From assembly GCA_019310865.1 (NCBI GenBank), contig JAFDDL010000121.1, positions 1 through 8,944 on the forward strand: 8,944 nucleotides of DNA, written 5' to 3'. Source of the stretch: Deltaproteobacteria bacterium. Lineage in GTDB: Bacteria > Desulfobacterota > Desulfobacteria > Desulfobacterales > JAFDDL01. The first letter of the stretch is position 1. Every line of letters starts with the position of its first letter. Below are positions 6,085 to 8,944 of this stretch, piece after piece. The notes under the pieces were generated by a model. It had not been told where the DNA came from and did not search any database. It was given only the letters and a program-made list of their open reading frames with translations. The translations under genes were made by a program, and so were the position numbers.

Positions 6085-7587
6085 ATGAAACAGGCGGATT
6101 TTCCCCAGGAGATTCAATCGGCGCTGATACCATTTCCCCGGGGACAACTCCGGTACCGCTGCCTGGGTTGCCGGCGAACGTATAATATTCAAAAACTTCT
6201 ATATACGTGCCCGGATTGCGAACAAGTATTGTTGCTCGAGGATGCACATTTCGATCGGTTGAAGGAGACAGCCGGGGTCATGTGGCGCAGGATCTTCGAT
6301 CATCGAAAGATGCTCACCATTCCGGCGCTTAAGGGAATTTACCGATATCATGAATTCATCGGGCCGGTGCTTCCGCTGGATGCCATATTGTATTTAGGCG
6401 AAGGCCATACACCCATGATCGAAGCCAACGCCTATTTGCAAGAGCGAGTCGGCACCCGATTCTATTTTAAAAATGACGGTCAAAATCCCAGTGCTTCTTT
6501 TAAGGACCGTGGCATGGCCAGCGCCCTGAGTTATATCAACTATCTGGTGAAAAGCGGTGCCATTTCCGACGTGCTGGCAGTCTGCGCGTCAACCGGGGAT
6601 ACCTCTGCTGCTGCGGCCCTCTATGCTGCATATTTGCAGCCGGCCGTCAAGTCAGCGGTCATTTTGCCCCATGGTAAGATAACGCCCCAACAGCTTTCCC
6701 AGCCATTGGCAAGCGGTGCCCGGGTTTTTGAAATTCCAGGCGTATTCGATGACTGTATGAAAGTTGTGGAAGCGCTTTCGGAGGCATATCCGGTGGCGCT
6801 TCTGAATTCGAAAAACGCCTGGCGAATTCTGGGCCAGGAGTCTTATTCTTACGAAATAGCGCAAGATTTTGAATATGACATGGATAACAAGGTGGTGATT
6901 ATCCCCATCGGCAACGCGGGAAACATCACGGCTGTCATGAACGGATTTTTAAAATTTTTCGCAGCCGGCATCATTGAAACCCTTCCGAAAATCATTGGTG
7001 TCCAGTCCGCCCACGCGGACCCGGTCTTTCGTTACTACCGGGAGCCGGATCCGGCAAAACGGCAATTTATGCCGGTGACCGTTCGACCCAGCGTGGCCCA
7101 GGCAGCCATGATCGGCAATCCGGTTTCCATGCCCCGCGTCATTCATCTCGTGGATCGCTACAATCAGCTTGCCGGCCAAAAACGGGTGTTTGTGGTCCAG
7201 GTTACCGAACAAGATATCATGGACTGGGAGATTACTGCCAACCAGAATGGTCATATCGCTTGTACCCATGGCGGGGAATGCCTGGCCGGTCTGGTGAGTG
7301 CCGGGGCTGCCGGAATCGTTTCACCTGATGATGTAGCGATTATCGATTCAACTGCTCACGCACTGAAGTTTTCCGGTTTCACGGATATGTATTTTCAGGG
7401 CGACATCCCGGCCGAGTATTCGGTAACAGCCAAAGCGGAACTGGTCAATTCGCCTGCGCTTGTTCATCCCCCGGATTTGACGGCTGTTCCTCAGCCGGGG
7501 AAGCCGCTTACGGGTGATGCTTTTGCCCTTTATGTTAAACGGGTGACTGAAGAAATTGCCATTGCCTTGAATCTGAAAAAGGAGTAG
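6085..7587 (+). CDS. thrC: Threonine synthase (zinc-ribbon type)
   Basis: ThrC is a cytoplasmic PLP enzyme that converts O-phosphohomoserine to L-threonine and phosphate, the last step of threonine synthesis. The 500-residue protein begins with a zinc ribbon (Cys26-x2-Cys29 and Cys42-x2-Cys45). The motif LGEGHTPM follows, then the PLP-lysine motif SASFKDRG with Lys140, STGDTSAA (Ser169 to Ala176) which contacts substrate and cofactor, the PLP-phosphate loop GNAGN (276-280), and the late CTHGGECLAGL block. It is longer than the roughly 350-residue short threonine synthases; the extra length is the zinc ribbon, an insertion before LGEG and a C-terminal extension. Start ATG 6085 has GGAGA 10 nt upstream. 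The neighbours are not threonine-pathway genes, so the assignment rests on motifs; other fold-type II PLP lyases are less likely because of the KDRG and LGEGHTP combination. Confidence 0.92.
   Translation: MKQADFPQEIQSALIPFPRGQLRYRCLGCRRTYNIQKLLYTCPDCEQVLLLEDAHFDRLKETAGVMWRRIFDHRKMLTIPALKGIYRYHEFIGPVLPLDAILYLGEGHTPMIEANAYLQERVGTRFYFKNDGQNPSASFKDRGMASALSYINYLVKSGAISDVLAVCASTGDTSAAAALYAAYLQPAVKSAVILPHGKITPQQLSQPLASGARVFEIPGVFDDCMKVVEALSEAYPVALLNSKNAWRILGQESYSYEIAQDFEYDMDNKVVIIPIGNAGNITAVMNGFLKFFAAGIIETLPKIIGVQSAHADPVFRYYREPDPAKRQFMPVTVRPSVAQAAMIGNPVSMPRVIHLVDRYNQLAGQKRVFVVQVTEQDIMDWEITANQNGHIACTHGGECLAGLVSAGAAGIVSPDDVAIIDSTAHALKFSGFTDMYFQGDIPAEYSVTAKAELVNSPALVHPPDLTAVPQPGKPLTGDAFALYVKRVTEEIAIALNLKKE
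7580..7584 (+). promoter_or_regulatory. Ribosome binding site of the LysM gene, abutting the thrC stop
   Basis: AGGAG lies in the last thrC codons directly before its TAG stop, 8 nt from the ATG at 7593. This supports that start and suggests co-transcription and coupled translation with thrC. Confidence 0.65.
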
Positions 7588-7592
7588 CGCGC

Positions 7593-8944
7593 ATGGGGCC
7601 GCTTGGGTCTTCTGCAAGTAAATATGTAAAAATATGTGTGATGGTTGTCGCTTGCCTGTGGCCCCTGTCATCTCATGGCGCTTTTCTATATAAAAGTTAT
7701 ATCATTCGTCACGACCGGGGGCAGGATATCCTCTGTGATCCCTATATTGTTCAAAAAGACGATTATGTCCTGAAAATATTCAAACAACGCGGAGAGATTG
7801 CCCATGTCGATTTTCCGAAATTTCTAAGAATCTTTCGACGGATAAATCCCCAAATCCGTGATATTGATAGGATCCTGCCTGGCCAGCACATTTTCATCCC
7901 CTTAAAAAAATTGGTGGACAACAGCTTTCCGGGCCAGGAGTTGGGGGTTGTTACCATCCCCTTTGTCACCATATCCGATATACCTCAAATCCTGAAGGAT
8001 CATTCCGAATCATACCGGATCCAAAGTGGGGACACGATTTCAACACTGCTTGCCCGACGTTTTGGCCGCTATGGCAGCAGCGCCTACCAGGAAGGGCTTC
8101 GGATATTAAAGGCTATGAATCCACGGTTGGATAATGTCAATCTCATCTATTCCGGACAGAAAATATGGTTGCCTCGGCAGGCCTTGGTCAATCAACCCTG
8201 GTATGAATCCTTGTTTGACTCAGCAGGCAATCTGATACGGGTAACCCAGAAAACCATCGCGGCTTCCAAGAACGACATCAATAAAAACCAGCCGACTGAT
8301 GACCAAACCGATTCGAGAGACCCCCTTGCTCGGGCAGCAACTATCCTAGATGCCAAGCTCTATGATCGGGGCATTTACTATTTTCCCAGACCCGGTCGAC
8401 CAGATTACCAGCTCAACCTGGCGCGGTATCCGATCCTCGAACTCGAATCGGGAAAGCGAATCCTCATTGACACGCCACCCGGTGCCCGTGAGATGTCCCA
8501 GGAGGACTTTTCCCATATCGACAAGTATTGGGATGTTTCCAAAGTTTCTCTGCCGGCCGATTCGTCGCTGGAACAGCTGTTTGATACACTGGTGCCGGTG
8601 CTCAATGACGGCCCGATGCCGCATCAGGTCACCTTCACTGACAATGGCGTCACCATTTCCGTACGTTCCAAATGGGTGCTCGACAGTTTGCAGGACGAAA
8701 AAAACCTGGGAATTATCTTCATATCGAACCCCGAAGAACGAACCCCGAAGATGATCCTTTCCTATCTGAAAAATCATGGGATCGATCTATTGGAGATTGT
8801 GGCTGAGACCCCGGAACCGATGGGAGAAAGGCCGACGGACGTATACGGTCAGGTTGTTTCCATTGATGCAGCCGCGCATCCCAAACAGCTCGTGAAAGCC
8901 CTTCTGGGTGTGCTGGACGTCAACTATTCAATGGATGTCCCGAT
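7593..8944 (+). CDS. Exported protein with two LysM domains, 3' end missing
   Basis: The frame is open from ATG 7593 to the window edge (450 codons, no stop). The N-terminus is a likely export signal: Lys10 and Lys13, a hydrophobic stretch (ICVMVVACLWPL) and a possible signal peptidase I site after SHG at residue 29; VVAC ending at Cys21 also loosely fits a lipobox, so a lipoprotein is possible. Two LysM-type modules follow. The first spans about 50-104 (YIVQKDDYVLKIF to LPGQHIFIPL) and the second about 141-195 (YRIQSGDTISTLLARRFG to YSGQKIWLP); LysM domains bind peptidoglycan N-acetylglucosamine. Residues 196 to at least 450 follow a polar linker (about 225-245) and match nothing I recognise; no M23 peptidase or other catalytic motif is visible. 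It begins 5 nt after thrC with a well-placed ribosome binding site. The role is probably in the cell envelope, but the function is unknown. Confidence 0.85.
   Translation, partial: MGPLGSSASKYVKICVMVVACLWPLSSHGAFLYKSYIIRHDRGQDILCDPYIVQKDDYVLKIFKQRGEIAHVDFPKFLRIFRRINPQIRDIDRILPGQHIFIPLKKLVDNSFPGQELGVVTIPFVTISDIPQILKDHSESYRIQSGDTISTLLARRFGRYGSSAYQEGLRILKAMNPRLDNVNLIYSGQKIWLPRQALVNQPWYESLFDSAGNLIRVTQKTIAASKNDINKNQPTDDQTDSRDPLARAATILDAKLYDRGIYYFPRPGRPDYQLNLARYPILELESGKRILIDTPPGAREMSQEDFSHIDKYWDVSKVSLPADSSLEQLFDTLVPVLNDGPMPHQVTFTDNGVTISVRSKWVLDSLQDEKNLGIIFISNPEERTPKMILSYLKNHGIDLLEIVAETPEPMGERPTDVYGQVVSIDAAAHPKQLVKALLGVLDVNYSMDVP

Noticed and set aside
8346..8777. Minus-strand 143-codon open frame within the LysM gene
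   Set aside because: The plus-strand frame is open from a signal peptide through two LysM domains to the window end; the antisense frame has no recognisable motif or start signal.

Overview
This 8.9 kb window looks like ordinary chromosomal housekeeping DNA. The likely source is an anaerobic, Gram-negative, Desulfobacterota-like bacterium, a guess from protein style and gene content only. Supporting signs are an adenosylcobalamin-dependent (class II) ribonucleotide reductase, a LysR regulator resembling the selenium-metabolism-associated subfamily of sulfate reducers, and a long zinc-ribbon threonine synthase. No tRNA, rRNA, CRISPR array, insertion sequence or phage gene was seen, and coding density is very high.

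Positions 1-4638 (+ strand) form one tightly packed unit. It opens with the 3' end of rsmD (16S rRNA guanine methyltransferase), then coaD (coenzyme A synthesis), a LysR regulator overlapping coaD by 1 nt, nrdJ overlapping the regulator by 41 nt, and popT (DUF368 undecaprenyl-phosphate translocase), which starts at a TTG behind a strong ribosome binding site.

Positions 4641-5886 (- strand) hold ygfA (5-formyltetrahydrofolate cyclo-ligase) followed by pcm (protein-L-isoaspartate methyltransferase), 4 nt apart. A near-consensus sigma-70-type promoter (TTGACA, 17 nt, TATAGT) sits just upstream of ygfA. The stop codons of popT and pcm face each other with 2 nt between them and no clear terminator.

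Positions 5887-6084 are the only sizeable intergenic gap: a divergent regulatory region with the ygfA promoter on one side and a potentially structured leader for thrC on the other. Positions 6085-8944 (+ strand) hold thrC and a secreted protein with two LysM domains that runs off the window end; its ribosome binding site abuts the thrC stop codon.

No clearly new multi-gene system is visible. The points most worth checking are an NrdJ that appears to lack the core of the C-terminal TSCPD domain while keeping its terminal zinc ribbon, an EPPY in place of the usual (D/N)PPY motif in RsmD, a LysR gene embedded with overlaps in an apparent operon, the thrC leader with hairpins and two linked mini-ORFs, and the uncharacterised C-terminal region of the LysM protein.
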